A stretch of DNA of 55,225 nucleotides from an uncultured Methylococcales bacterium (lineage in GTDB: Bacteria; Pseudomonadota; Gammaproteobacteria; Methylococcales; Methylomonadaceae). The notes under the pieces were generated by a model. It was not told the origin of the DNA, did not search any database, and worked only from the letters and a program-made list of their open reading frames with translations. Positions 34,811 to 43,514 of the stretch are shown here, in pieces (position 1 is the stretch's first letter; every line of letters begins with the position of its first letter). The position numbers and the translations under genes are program-made. The stretch is taken from contig CAIUVX010000193.1 of the NCBI GenBank assembly GCA_903902705.1, positions 1 through 55,225 of the forward strand, given 5' to 3'.

Positions 34811-35431
34811 ATGATGAATCTATCAGAAATTAATTGGGATCCTAATGCAGCGGGAACATGGCCGCTAGCTGTAAAAGCAACGACAATACTGATTGTTTGT
34901 GCAATGGTTGCTGGTGGATGTATTTACTTCGATACGCTTGATCAAATAGGTGCATTTGAAGCTGTCCAGCAAAAAGAAGTCGAATTAAGAGCCTCGTTTG
35001 AGGAAAAACAAGCAAAAGCGGCAAACCTACCCGACTATCAGTATCAGCTCACACAAATTGAAGCCTCGTTAGATGAAATGATCAAGCAAATGCCCACCGA
35101 GGCAGAAGTAGCTAGTTTGCTGGTTGATATTTCGCAGACAGGATTGGCGAGTGGTTTAGAATTTAAATTATTTAAGCCAGAAGCCCCCGTTCTTAAGGAT
35201 TTCTACTCAGAGTTGCCCATTAAAATTGAGGTAATGGGGAAGTATGAAGAGATTGGTTTATTCGTCAGTGGCTTAGCTTCCTTACCTAGAATTGTTACCG
35301 TACATGATGTCAATATCTCACCTTACGACAAAGAAGGTGTTTTGGAAATGAATGCGACAGTTAAAACCTACAATGAAGCGGCAAGCACCAATCCAGCCGA
35401 TGCTAGGAAGAAAAAGAGAGGCAAACAATGA
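34811..35431 (+). CDS. pilO: Type IV pilus alignment protein PilO
   Basis: A 206-residue inner-membrane protein of the PilNO pair. The single membrane helix is at about 20-40, then a coiled coil containing the LPDYQYQLTQIEASLDEM stretch, and the periplasmic domain with QMPTEAEVASLLVDISQTGLASGLEF and ELPIKIEVMGKYEEIGLFVSGLASLPRIV, all signature PilO. A second ATG at 34814 is equally possible. A basic tail (ARKKKRGKQ) ends the protein. The stop overlaps the pilP start by four bases. Confidence 0.95.
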   Translation: MMNLSEINWDPNAAGTWPLAVKATTILIVCAMVAGGCIYFDTLDQIGAFEAVQQKEVELRASFEEKQAKAANLPDYQYQLTQIEASLDEMIKQMPTEAEVASLLVDISQTGLASGLEFKLFKPEAPVLKDFYSELPIKIEVMGKYEEIGLFVSGLASLPRIVTVHDVNISPYDKEGVLEMNATVKTYNEAASTNPADARKKKRGKQ

Positions 35432-36000
35432 GAAATTACAAATTGCTATTGTTGCATCGCAAAGCGGGCAATGTACCAATAATTTGCACTATTTTTCTAG
35501 CATTATTAGCGGGGTGTAGTGATAACAATTTTTCAGACTTACACCAGTATATTGCAGACGTTAAGCTTAAGCCCAAAGGTACCATTAAAGGGCTACCTGA
35601 ACCTAAAGTAATTATTCCATTTGAATTTAAACCTGAAGATTTGCGTGATCCTTTTAAACCACTAAAACCTACTGGGGTAATTGGTGAGCAGGAAGCAGCA
35701 GCGGGTAGCGGCATAAAACCAGATACCTCTCGCCGTAAGGAAGAGCTAGAGGCTTTTCCTATCGAGACCTTAAAGATGATTGGCACTGTTGACATGAAAT
35801 CAACGCTATGGGGCTTGGTAAAATCCAGTGATGACACCGTTTATCGTGTTAAAGCTGGTAATTATATGGGGCAAAATTACGGAAAAATTATTCGTGTCAG
35901 TGTCGATAAAATTGAATTAATGGAAATAGTCCCAGATAAGCCTGGTACATGGCGTGAACAACAAATGTCGGTGATGTTGACAGATGAAAAAGGAGGATAA
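35428..36000 (+). CDS. pilP: Type IV pilus assembly lipoprotein PilP
   Basis: A 190-residue lipoprotein. The signal peptide is long and ends in LLAGC (Cys29), after a basic start. A flexible linker (DLRDPFKPLKP) leads into the HR-domain beta-sandwich (ALEAFPIETLKMIGT-like, LWGLVKSSDDTVYRVKAGNYMGQNYGKI, then IELMEIVPDKPGTWREQQ). PilP links the PilNO inner-membrane complex to the PilQ secretin. It overlaps the pilO stop by four bases, and an AGGAGG site at its very end serves pilQ. Confidence 0.95.
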   Translation: MRNYKLLLLHRKAGNVPIICTIFLALLAGCSDNNFSDLHQYIADVKLKPKGTIKGLPEPKVIIPFEFKPEDLRDPFKPLKPTGVIGEQEAAAGSGIKPDTSRRKEELEAFPIETLKMIGTVDMKSTLWGLVKSSDDTVYRVKAGNYMGQNYGKIIRVSVDKIELMEIVPDKPGTWREQQMSVMLTDEKGG

Positions 36001-36003
36001 GTG

Positions 36004-38388
36004 ATGACTAATAAACAAGGTGGCGTTATGTTGAATAAAATGTGGCGATCTCTATGCGCCTATATTGGTTTGGGGTTGTTGTTACTCGTCGCTCACATTA
36101 CCCCTGTTAGAGCTGGTGATTTGAGTCTTGTAAACGTTGGTGTGGTTGCATTAGCAGACAATAAATTGCAAGTACAATTGGAAATGAGTGGCGGAATTGC
36201 TACCTTACCAAAAGTATTTCAAACTGACAATCCTGCACGAATCGCTCTGGATTTTTCGGGAATAAAAAACGCACTGACTAAAAAAATGTATCCCATTAAT
36301 CAGGGGGCTGTCAGCAATGTGTTTGTCGCGTCCGAAGCTGACAGGGTTCGTGTTGTTGTTAATCTACTTGAATCAACGCCATTTGAAACCAAAATTGTTG
36401 GTAATAAAGTAGTTCTGACGTTGACACAAGGCAAACCTGCAACAGCATTTGAGCCGATTTCTCAAAAAAATGTCTTACCTTTACCTGCTTCTGCATTAGC
36501 TGTTACGCCTGCTGGTCGCGGTAATCCAAACAAGTCGGTTATTCCCACGTTAATGCCTGAACAAGCGATTAGTGGCTTTGATTTTAAACGCGGAGGAAAA
36601 GGTGAGGGACGTATTTTGATCTCACTGGCAAACCCTAACACGATTGTTAATACCAAGGAACAAGCTGGAAAAGTGGTATTAAGTTTTGTCAATACTCGCT
36701 TACCTAGTAACCTATCAAAAAGACTGGATGTTTCTGAGTTTGGAACACCTGTAAAATTTATTGATGCTGTTTCTTCAGGTAAGGAAACCAGCCTAAGTGT
36801 GACTTTGCAAAATAATCTTTATGATTATTCTTCGTTTCAATCTAATGGCTTGTTAACGGTTGAATTTCGACCTTTAAGTCAAAATGAAAAACAGGCATTA
36901 GAGAAATCGAAAGCAAAATTCACAGGTGATCGACTATCGCTCAATTTTCAAGAAATTGAGATACGCAGTGTTATCGCAATTTTGGCTGAATTTACTGGGC
37001 AGAATGTGGTTGCGGGTGATGATGTCACGGGTAATATTACTCTAAAGCTTGATGATGTCCCTTGGGATGAAGCATTAGCTTTTATTATGATGACCAAAGA
37101 CTTAGGTAAATATGAAACAGGTAATGTCACGCTGATTTCACCCTTAGACAGAATTAGAACCTATAAAGAAAAAGAACGCGCAACCGCATCGGTAATTGCG
37201 GCAGTAGAACCGTTATCCACTGAGTATATTAAGATTAATTATGCCAATGCGGGAGCTTTAATTCCGCTATTAAATGGATCGAGTGGGGGTGTCAATACTT
37301 GCAGTGCTTCGGCAACGGCTGGCGGTGTAGCTGCATCACCTTCAACACCGACACCTCAACAAACAACTGGTAACACCTCTCAGGGTGGTATGAATGGCTC
37401 AGGGCAAGGCGAAAGCATGACTGGCAGTACAGCATCAGCAAATGATGACAGTAACAAAGTGGGCGTAAATGTGATTACTGCACGCGGCTCGGTAGTTGTC
37501 GATCAAAGAACTAATACTCTTATTATTCGTGAAACGGCAAAACGTTTAGATGAAGTCAGAGACTTGATTCACAAGCTGGATGTTCCTGTTAAGCAAGTTA
37601 TGATTGAGTCCAGAATTGTGGTTGCCACCAATAACTTTGTCAAAGAATTAGGGGTTAAATTTGGCGGTGCAAGAGTGGGTATTAGCGGTAGTGGTAAAGG
37701 CGTTCTTATCGGTGGAGCAGAAACTAAAGGTAATGTAGTACCTGGCAATGGCACAACAACAGGGCTACTAGGTAACGTAGGAGATCAGTTGGTTAGTCTT
37801 GGAACATCAGGTACACCAATGGGGGCATTAGGTATGACGTTGGTGCGCGGTGCAGATTATGTGTTGAATCTTGAACTACAAGCCTTACAGTCACAAGGGA
37901 AAGGCGAGCTGATTTCTAATCCTCGCGTAATGACTGCCGACCGTTGTCAGGCAACTATCAAGCAAGGGGTATCAATTCCTTATTCATCATCTCAAATAGG
38001 CACAGGCGGTGCAGCAGCAGTGGCGACGACTACCTTTCAAGAAGCAGTATTGGAATTGGAGGTTACACCACAGATAACACCGAACGGCAGTGTTATCATG
38101 AAACTTAACATTACCAACAATAGTGCTGGAACACCAACGCCTACGGGTCAAGTCACAATCGACAAAAGAGAAATTCATACTAACGCCCATGTATTGGATG
38201 GTGAAACAGTCGTGTTGGGCGGTATCTTTCAGGAAACAATCACCGATAGTCTTAATAGCGTCCCTTTCTTTGCTGATTTACCTGGTATTGGCTTTTTGTT
38301 TAAGAACACCAGAAAGCTAGATAATAAGACTGAATTGTTGATTTTCATCACCCCAAAAATCGTTAAAGATAATCAAGCGAGTGATTGA
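36004..38388 (+). CDS. pilQ: Type IV pilus secretin PilQ
   Basis: A 794-residue outer-membrane secretin through which pili pass. The signal peptide (about 1-37) is followed by two AMIN domains that bind peptidoglycan (VQLEMSGGIATLPKVFQTDNPARIALDFSG, and about 190-300). An STN domain follows (LSLNFQEIEIRSVIAILAEFTGQNVV), an N1/KH-like domain with a low-complexity Ser/Gly/Thr insertion (about 430-490), and the secretin core with VPFFADLPGIGFLFKN. I chose ATG 36004 because AGGAGG at 35991-35996 is seven bases upstream; GTG 36001 would be too close. It is last in the pil operon, followed by a terminator. Confidence 0.95.
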   Translation: MTNKQGGVMLNKMWRSLCAYIGLGLLLLVAHITPVRAGDLSLVNVGVVALADNKLQVQLEMSGGIATLPKVFQTDNPARIALDFSGIKNALTKKMYPINQGAVSNVFVASEADRVRVVVNLLESTPFETKIVGNKVVLTLTQGKPATAFEPISQKNVLPLPASALAVTPAGRGNPNKSVIPTLMPEQAISGFDFKRGGKGEGRILISLANPNTIVNTKEQAGKVVLSFVNTRLPSNLSKRLDVSEFGTPVKFIDAVSSGKETSLSVTLQNNLYDYSSFQSNGLLTVEFRPLSQNEKQALEKSKAKFTGDRLSLNFQEIEIRSVIAILAEFTGQNVVAGDDVTGNITLKLDDVPWDEALAFIMMTKDLGKYETGNVTLISPLDRIRTYKEKERATASVIAAVEPLSTEYIKINYANAGALIPLLNGSSGGVNTCSASATAGGVAASPSTPTPQQTTGNTSQGGMNGSGQGESMTGSTASANDDSNKVGVNVITARGSVVVDQRTNTLIIRETAKRLDEVRDLIHKLDVPVKQVMIESRIVVATNNFVKELGVKFGGARVGISGSGKGVLIGGAETKGNVVPGNGTTTGLLGNVGDQLVSLGTSGTPMGALGMTLVRGADYVLNLELQALQSQGKGELISNPRVMTADRCQATIKQGVSIPYSSSQIGTGGAAAVATTTFQEAVLELEVTPQITPNGSVIMKLNITNNSAGTPTPTGQVTIDKREIHTNAHVLDGETVVLGGIFQETITDSLNSVPFFADLPGIGFLFKNTRKLDNKTELLIFITPKIVKDNQASD

Positions 38389-38406
38389 TAGCTTCTACTT
38401 AGCGCA

Positions 38407-38434
38407 AAAAGGGGGCATAATGCCCCCTTTTTTT
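38407..38434 (+). terminator. Rho-independent terminator after pilQ
   Basis: AAAAGGGGGCA (38407-38417) pairs with TGCCCCCTTTT (38421-38431) around TAA, followed by TTT. A very stable stem, separating the pil operon from aroK. Confidence 0.9.
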
Positions 38435-38464
38435 AATGTGTAACCCAAGATAAGCAGAGCTGTT

Positions 38465-38989
38465 ATGTCGCGATTCGAGAATATATATTTAGTTGGTCTC
38501 ATGGGTGCAGGAAAAACCACCATAGGTCGCCAATTAGCAAGAACACTTAAATTGCCTTTTTACGACAGTGATAAGGCGATAGAAGAAAGTACAGGTGTTG
38601 ATATTCCTACCATCTTTGAATTTGAAGGTGAAGAAGGTTTTCGGGATAGAGAGCATAAAATGCTACAACAACTCACCAAAATGGACGGTATTGTGTTAGC
38701 AACAGGTGGCGGCGCGATATTGCGTGAAGAAAATCGCCAGCTATTGAAAGAAAATGGTTTTATTGTTTATTTACAATGTTCAGTAGACCGCATATTAGAG
38801 CGGACTCGTAGAGACACTCAGCGTCCTTTATTAAATACTGATAATCCTAGAGAGCGCATAGAAACGCTATTCGCTCAACGTGAGCCACTGTATTTATCCT
38901 GTGCTGATTATAAAATTGACACAGGGGTTTTGCAGAGTAAAGTCGTTGTGACACACATCCTAGAAGAATACAAATCCGTTTATCGTTAA
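38465..38989 (+). CDS. aroK: Shikimate kinase
   Basis: A 174-residue enzyme that phosphorylates shikimate in aromatic amino acid synthesis. Walker A is [15 protein letters not shown]. The substrate-binding region has [32 protein letters not shown], then LATGGGAIL, and RRDTQRPLL supplies the LID arginine. All active-site residues expected of AroK are visible. It is four bases upstream of aroB. This pilMNOPQ-aroK-aroB-damX order is conserved across gammaproteobacteria, although a terminator intervenes after pilQ here. Confidence 0.96.
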   Translation: MSRFENIYLVGLMGAGKTTIGRQLARTLKLPFYDSDKAIEESTGVDIPTIFEFEGEEGFRDREHKMLQQLTKMDGIVLATGGGAILREENRQLLKENGFIVYLQCSVDRILERTRRDTQRPLLNTDNPRERIETLFAQREPLYLSCADYKIDTGVLQSKVVVTHILEEYKSVYR

Positions 38990-38993
38990 CACC

Positions 38994-40076
38994 ATGAAAG
39001 TATTACAAGTAGAGCTAGGTGAGCGTAGTTACCCAATTTATATCGGTGCTGATTTACTCAGCCAAGCGGTATTATTAACCCAGCATATCAAAGCCAAACA
39101 GGTGTTAGTCGTTACGAATAGCACTATCGCTCCTTTGTATCTTGAAAAGGTATTGCAGCAGTTACAAGATTACTGTGTAGAAACGGTGATATTGCCTGAT
39201 GGTGAACAGTACAAAACATTGGAATATGTTGCGCATATTTTTGATAAATTGCTTGCACAAAAATTTAGCCGTAATGCTACGCTAATTGCCTTAGGTGGCG
39301 GTGTAATTGGCGACATGGGCGGTTTTGCAGCGGCGTGTTATCAACGTGGCATTGCCTTTGTGCAAATTCCTACCACACTGTTAGCACAAGTAGATTCTTC
39401 TGTGGGTGGAAAAACAGGCGTGAATCATCCGCTGGGCAAAAACATGATAGGTGCGTTTTATCAGCCGCAATGTGTGATTGCTGATGCCAGTGTTTTGAAT
39501 ACTTTGGATGATAGACAATTATCAGCTGGATTGGCTGAGGTTATTAAATACGGTTTAATCAGAGATGCCGAATTTTTTGTGTGGCTAGAAAATCATATCT
39601 CAGCATTATTAGCCAGAGACAACGCCGCATTAGCCTACGCCATTGAACAATCTTGTTTAAATAAAGCGCAAGTTGTTGCCGAGGATGAAACCGAAACAGG
39701 GGTGCGGGCAACGCTAAATTTGGGGCATACTTTCGGTCATGCCATTGAAACAGGCTCAGGCTACGGACATTATTTACACGGTGAAGCGGTAGCGATTGGT
39801 ACTTGCCAAGCCGCAGATTTATCACGGCGCAAAGGCTGGTTAAGCGATGCCGATGTGAACAGAATTATCGCCTTATTTGAGCAAGCCAATTTACCGACTA
39901 CGCCGCCAAAAGCTCTTGATAGCGAGCGTTTTTTGGAATTGATGGCAGTCGATAAAAAAAATATCGATGGCAATATTCGCCTCATATTGTTGGAAAAAAT
40001 TGGTAAAGCGACGTTGCCAATTTATGTAGATCAAGACTTGTTAGGATTGACACTGAAAACCTATGGTAGAGAGTAA
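38994..40076 (+). CDS. aroB: 3-dehydroquinate synthase
   Basis: A 360-residue enzyme converting DAHP to 3-dehydroquinate. It opens with [19 protein letters not shown] and has [64 protein letters not shown] and the zinc ligands Glu (GLAEVIKYG), His ([11 protein letters not shown]) and His (LHGEAVAIG). It is NAD- and Zn-dependent. Length agrees with E. coli AroB (362). It overlaps or nearly touches the DamX-like gene. Confidence 0.97.
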   Translation: MKVLQVELGERSYPIYIGADLLSQAVLLTQHIKAKQVLVVTNSTIAPLYLEKVLQQLQDYCVETVILPDGEQYKTLEYVAHIFDKLLAQKFSRNATLIALGGGVIGDMGGFAAACYQRGIAFVQIPTTLLAQVDSSVGGKTGVNHPLGKNMIGAFYQPQCVIADASVLNTLDDRQLSAGLAEVIKYGLIRDAEFFVWLENHISALLARDNAALAYAIEQSCLNKAQVVAEDETETGVRATLNLGHTFGHAIETGSGYGHYLHGEAVAIGTCQAADLSRRKGWLSDADVNRIIALFEQANLPTTPPKALDSERFLELMAVDKKNIDGNIRLILLEKIGKATLPIYVDQDLLGLTLKTYGRE

Positions 40077-40902
40077 GGATTTTCCCTATCGGATGAGCAA
40101 TCAAAGCACTGTAGATTATTCTCTGATAACACAAGAACGCACAGAAAAATTAGAGTTATTAATTCACTTACTGAGCAATTCACCACACGCCATTGTACTT
40201 TGTGGCTCTAAAGGTGTGGGCAAAACGACCTTACTGAAGGTTTTTCAACAACGGCGTAATGTGTTATGGCAGACCTGCACAGTGCAGGGCAGGGAGGATT
40301 TGACCGTTGAGCAAATACAAACTCAGCTCCTTGAAACACACTCACCTACGCAAACTTTAGAGAGTTTTTTTGAGCAATTAACAAAGCAGCAACAAAAAAT
40401 TGTCTTGATAATCGATGATGCAGGCAGTTTAGCACCGCAATTAATCACCACAATTATTGACTACGCGAATTCCCATCCTGTGTTAAAAGTTGTTTTTGTC
40501 CTAAGTCACGATGATTTAGCGATAAAAACTCATTCCGATAGCGCGATAGAAGAATGCCATATCATTGAAATCCCCCCCTTATCCGAATCGCAATGCGGCG
40601 ATTTTTTACAGCATTTAGCGATAAAATCGGTGTTTGAAGTACCAGTGCATGGCATTACCGATAGCATGATAGCCAGTGTCTATCAACAAACTCACGGCAT
40701 TCCAGAAAAAATTATTGCCCAACTATCCAGTCTGAACCATCCGCAAAAACGTAAAAAACCAACAGCACGGTGGGTGATAACGGTGGTGCTTGGTTTATGT
40801 GCCGCTGGCTATCTATTGCTAGTGTTGTCAAAAAATAACATCCTTAACTTAGCTTGGTTTAGTTCGGTGCTAGAATCACTAAACATTGCTATAAACCGCT
40901 AA
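40063..40902 (+). CDS. DamX-like AAA ATPase membrane protein without SPOR domain
   Basis: A 279-residue protein (269 if it starts at ATG 40093). The N-terminal AAA/ExeA-type ATPase has Walker [12 protein letters not shown] and Walker [10 protein letters not shown], with sensor-like VFVLSHDDL and the [13 protein letters not shown] block. One membrane helix lies near the end ([19 protein letters not shown]). Position directly after aroB and the ATPase match gammaproteobacterial DamX proteins, which act at the division septum. The C-terminal peptidoglycan-binding SPOR domain usual in DamX is absent: only about 20 residues follow the helix. No strong ribosome site is found for either start. The role in division is therefore uncertain. 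Confidence 0.75.
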   Translation: MVESKDFPYRMSNQSTVDYSLITQERTEKLELLIHLLSNSPHAIVLCGSKGVGKTTLLKVFQQRRNVLWQTCTVQGREDLTVEQIQTQLLETHSPTQTLESFFEQLTKQQQKIVLIIDDAGSLAPQLITTIIDYANSHPVLKVVFVLSHDDLAIKTHSDSAIEECHIIEIPPLSESQCGDFLQHLAIKSVFEVPVHGITDSMIASVYQQTHGIPEKIIAQLSSLNHPQKRKKPTARWVITVVLGLCAAGYLLLVLSKNNILNLAWFSSVLESLNIAINR

Positions 40903-40921
40903 CAGACGAAAACAAAACACG

Positions 40922-41989
40922 ATGACATTAAAAAACGATACTTTTATTAAAGCTTTGTTAAAACAACCTGTTGCTTACACCCCTGTGTGGATGATGCGTC
41001 AAGCAGGACGCTATTTGCCTGAGTACCGCCAAGTACGCGAACAAGCAGGCAGTTTTTTAAATCTCTGCACCAATCCAGAACTCGCTTGTGAAGTGACCTT
41101 ACAGCCATTACGCCGTTTTGATTTTGATGCCGCGATATTATTTTCTGACATACTCACTATTCCTGACGCAATGGGTTTAGGGCTGTATTTTACCGAAGGC
41201 GAAGGACCCAAATTTCACCATCCGCTACGCACAGCGGCAGATATTGAGCGTTTGCCGATTCCAGACCCCGAATTAGAATTACGCTATGTCATGGACGCAG
41301 TACGGTTAATTCGTAAAAATTTGGCGGGTAGCGTGCCGCTGATTGGTTTTTCTGGCAGTCCGTGGACGTTGGCAACTTACATGGTCGAAGGTGGCAGTAG
41401 CAAGAGTTTTCACCGCGTTAAAGGCTTGATGTACGAACAACCCAAAGTCATGCACACGCTACTTGATAAACTTGCTCAATCGGTAGCGAGTTATTTAAAT
41501 GCGCAAATTGCCGCTGGCGCACAAGCAGTGATGTTATTTGATACTTGGGGTGGTGTCCTCAGTACAGAAGATTATGCAGAATTTTCGTTGTATTACGCCA
41601 AACAAATTCGTAGCTTGCTTAATACGCAAGTAGATGGACAGCAAATTCCTACGGTTTTATTCAGTAAAGGTTGTGGACAATGGTTAGAAGTTATGACGGA
41701 TGCAGGTTATGACGCGCTAGGTTTAGACTGGCAAACGGATATAGCCAACGCCCGCGCCAGAGTCGGTAATCAAGTGGCTTTACAAGGTAATATGGATCCG
41801 ATTGCCTTGTATGCTCAACCTGAGATCATCACTGAAAAAGTCAAAACTATTCTGCAAAAATACGGTCAAGGCTCAGGTCATGTGTTTAATTTAGGGCATG
41901 GAATCTTACCCGATATTAATCCAGAACACGTTAAAGCGATGGTGGATGCCGTCCATCAATACAGCCCTGCTTATCATGCAGAGCTTTGA
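40922..41989 (+). CDS. hemE: Uroporphyrinogen decarboxylase
   Basis: A 355-residue enzyme removing four carboxyl groups from uroporphyrinogen III to make coproporphyrinogen III in heme synthesis. The signature [20 protein letters not shown] is complete, including the arginines that bind the substrate. The catalytic Asp is in [14 protein letters not shown], and the later blocks [18 protein letters not shown] and [16 protein letters not shown] are also present. The size matches E. coli HemE (354). It follows the DamX-like gene after 19 bases and probably shares its transcript. A GAGTCC palindrome lies in the downstream gap. Confidence 0.97.
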   Translation: MTLKNDTFIKALLKQPVAYTPVWMMRQAGRYLPEYRQVREQAGSFLNLCTNPELACEVTLQPLRRFDFDAAILFSDILTIPDAMGLGLYFTEGEGPKFHHPLRTAADIERLPIPDPELELRYVMDAVRLIRKNLAGSVPLIGFSGSPWTLATYMVEGGSSKSFHRVKGLMYEQPKVMHTLLDKLAQSVASYLNAQIAAGAQAVMLFDTWGGVLSTEDYAEFSLYYAKQIRSLLNTQVDGQQIPTVLFSKGCGQWLEVMTDAGYDALGLDWQTDIANARARVGNQVALQGNMDPIALYAQPEIITEKVKTILQKYGQGSGHVFNLGHGILPDINPEHVKAMVDAVHQYSPAYHAEL

Positions 41990-42028
41990 TGTTCGGAGTC
42001 CAAGGCATGACTTGGACTGATTAAAAAC

Positions 42029-42048
42029 GTCCAAAACGTGTTTTGGAC
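42029..42048. terminator. Palindrome GTCCAAAAC-GT-GTTTTGGAC between hemE and the DUF411 gene
   Basis: GTCCAAAAC (42029-42037) and GTTTTGGAC (42040-42048) are perfect arms. A related half, GAGTCCAAGGCATGACTTGG (41997 onward), lies in front of it. Probably terminates hemE; the same arm is seen at 24304 and 48255. Confidence 0.6.
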
Positions 42049-42069
42049 TCCTAATTAACTAGGTGCAAT

Positions 42070-42519
42070 ATGAAATCACTAAAAATTCTTTTCGCTATCA
42101 GCTTGATGCTCAGCAACATTCCCGCACAAGCGGAAGAGCCAACCGCCATTACCGTTTACCGTAGCCCAACGTGTAGTTGTTGCGGTAAATGGATGGAACA
42201 TTTAAAACAAAATAACTTCACTATCAAAGACATTCCTACTGAGGATATGAACGCGATCAAACACAAGTACGGTGTCAGTGATGAAATGGCATCCTGTCAT
42301 ACTGCAGTGGTGAATGGTTATGTGGTAGAAGGTCATGTTCCAGCAGACGATATTAAAGCCTTGCTAAAAGCTAAGCCCAACGTAGTTGGTATTGCTGTAC
42401 CACAAATGCCTAGCGGTACACCTGGCATGGAAATGGACGGTAAAAAAGACCCTTACAATGTGATGAGTTTCGATAGCGACAAGCATTATCAAGTATTTAA
42501 AAGCCATTCTAAGCAATAA
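42070..42519 (+). CDS. DUF411-family exported metal-binding protein
   Basis: A 149-residue exported protein. The signal peptide ends around AQAEE (1-21). The mature part has the DUF411 pattern: TVYRSPTCSCCGKWMEHL with Cys35, Cys37 and Cys38, MASCHTAVVNGYVVEGHVPADDIKALL with Cys76/His77, and VGIAVPQMPSGTPGMEM near the end. DUF411 proteins often sit with copper-resistance genes and have a thioredoxin-like fold. This one has no copper genes beside it. In a methanotroph, which needs much copper, a periplasmic metal role is plausible but unproved. Confidence 0.8.
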   Translation: MKSLKILFAISLMLSNIPAQAEEPTAITVYRSPTCSCCGKWMEHLKQNNFTIKDIPTEDMNAIKHKYGVSDEMASCHTAVVNGYVVEGHVPADDIKALLKAKPNVVGIAVPQMPSGTPGMEMDGKKDPYNVMSFDSDKHYQVFKSHSKQ

Positions 42520-42653
42520 TTAAGGTTGGAGGGGTTATTATTGAATACGTTAATCACGCAGTGAGCATGGCGACTATTTAGCTTTCTGATATACGTTATC
42601 GTAAGCAGTTTAATTTGGCTGCGTGCAACACTAAAGAGAGCTTAACTACCATC

Positions 42654-43487
42654 ATGAAAAGATTTTTTTTACTGATATTGTCAATTTGGCATCAACAATT
42701 CAAGCTTTATCTTATCGTTGCTATCACGGGTGCATTAATTGGCATTTTGGTATTAGCTCCAAGTTACGACTACATTTATGCGCGTGAACAAACAGCCGAC
42801 CCGCTGTCATCAATCGAGTATGTGCTAACGCAGATTGGCTATATGTTGACGGGGAAAATTTCCCGAGATAACTTTGTATTGATTATGTTTTACGCCGAAA
42901 TTGGCGCGATGCTGGGATTATTTTCCCTAGTGTTATACAAATTTATTCATAAGCGCGTAATTAATATTGATCACTTAAAAGCTGAGCTGAACAAAAATAT
43001 TTTTTCAATTATTCAGCAAGGCGAAGGCTCACATTTAGAATTCAAATCTTCGTTACGTTGGGATATGGTCGAGTCACGCATCAATCGCTCGCTGGAAGGC
43101 GTGGTATTAAAAACACTGGCAGGTTTTTTAAATAGCCCAATAGGAGGAACATTACTGATTGGTGTGACAGATAATGGCGACATTATTGGGCTGGAAAAAG
43201 ATTATCAAACCTTGAAAAAACCCAGTCAAGATGGTTTTGAACAAAATTTAATGACCTCTATTGCAAACAATTTAGGCACAGATCTTTGCCAGTTTGTTCA
43301 TGTGTTATTTCATGTAATTGACGATAAAGACGTGTGTCGGCTTATTGTTTCCCCTGCGCCCAGACCCGTATTTTTAGATCAAGGTAACGCTCCCAAATTT
43401 TTTGTTCGTACAGGTGGGGGAACGCGTGATTTGAATATACAAGAAGCATTAGATTATATTCACGGTAGATGGAAGCGATTTAAATAA
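42654..43487 (+). CDS. Membrane-anchored AlbA_2 (Schlafen-like) domain protein
   Basis: A 277-residue protein. Two membrane helices (about 13-35 and 65-92) are followed by a coiled-coil-like linker (NIDHLKAELNKNIFS) and an AlbA_2 domain: GEGSHLEFKSSLRWD, TLAGFLNSPIGGTLLIGVTDNGDIIGLE and FFVRTGGGTRDLN. The domain is shared with Schlafen proteins and many bacterial putative transcription regulators or nucleases. The E-x-K (EFKSS) acid-base motif is present. I prefer ATG 42654 over the upstream in-frame TTG 42615. It stands alone between the DUF411 gene and fadE. Function is not known; being membrane-bound suggests sensing or defence. Confidence 0.75.
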   Translation: MKRFFLLILSIWHQQFKLYLIVAITGALIGILVLAPSYDYIYAREQTADPLSSIEYVLTQIGYMLTGKISRDNFVLIMFYAEIGAMLGLFSLVLYKFIHKRVINIDHLKAELNKNIFSIIQQGEGSHLEFKSSLRWDMVESRINRSLEGVVLKTLAGFLNSPIGGTLLIGVTDNGDIIGLEKDYQTLKKPSQDGFEQNLMTSIANNLGTDLCQFVHVLFHVIDDKDVCRLIVSPAPRPVFLDQGNAPKFFVRTGGGTRDLNIQEALDYIHGRWKRFK

Positions 43488-43514
43488 CTCGCTTCTCTTT
43501 TTATACTGGTTAAT

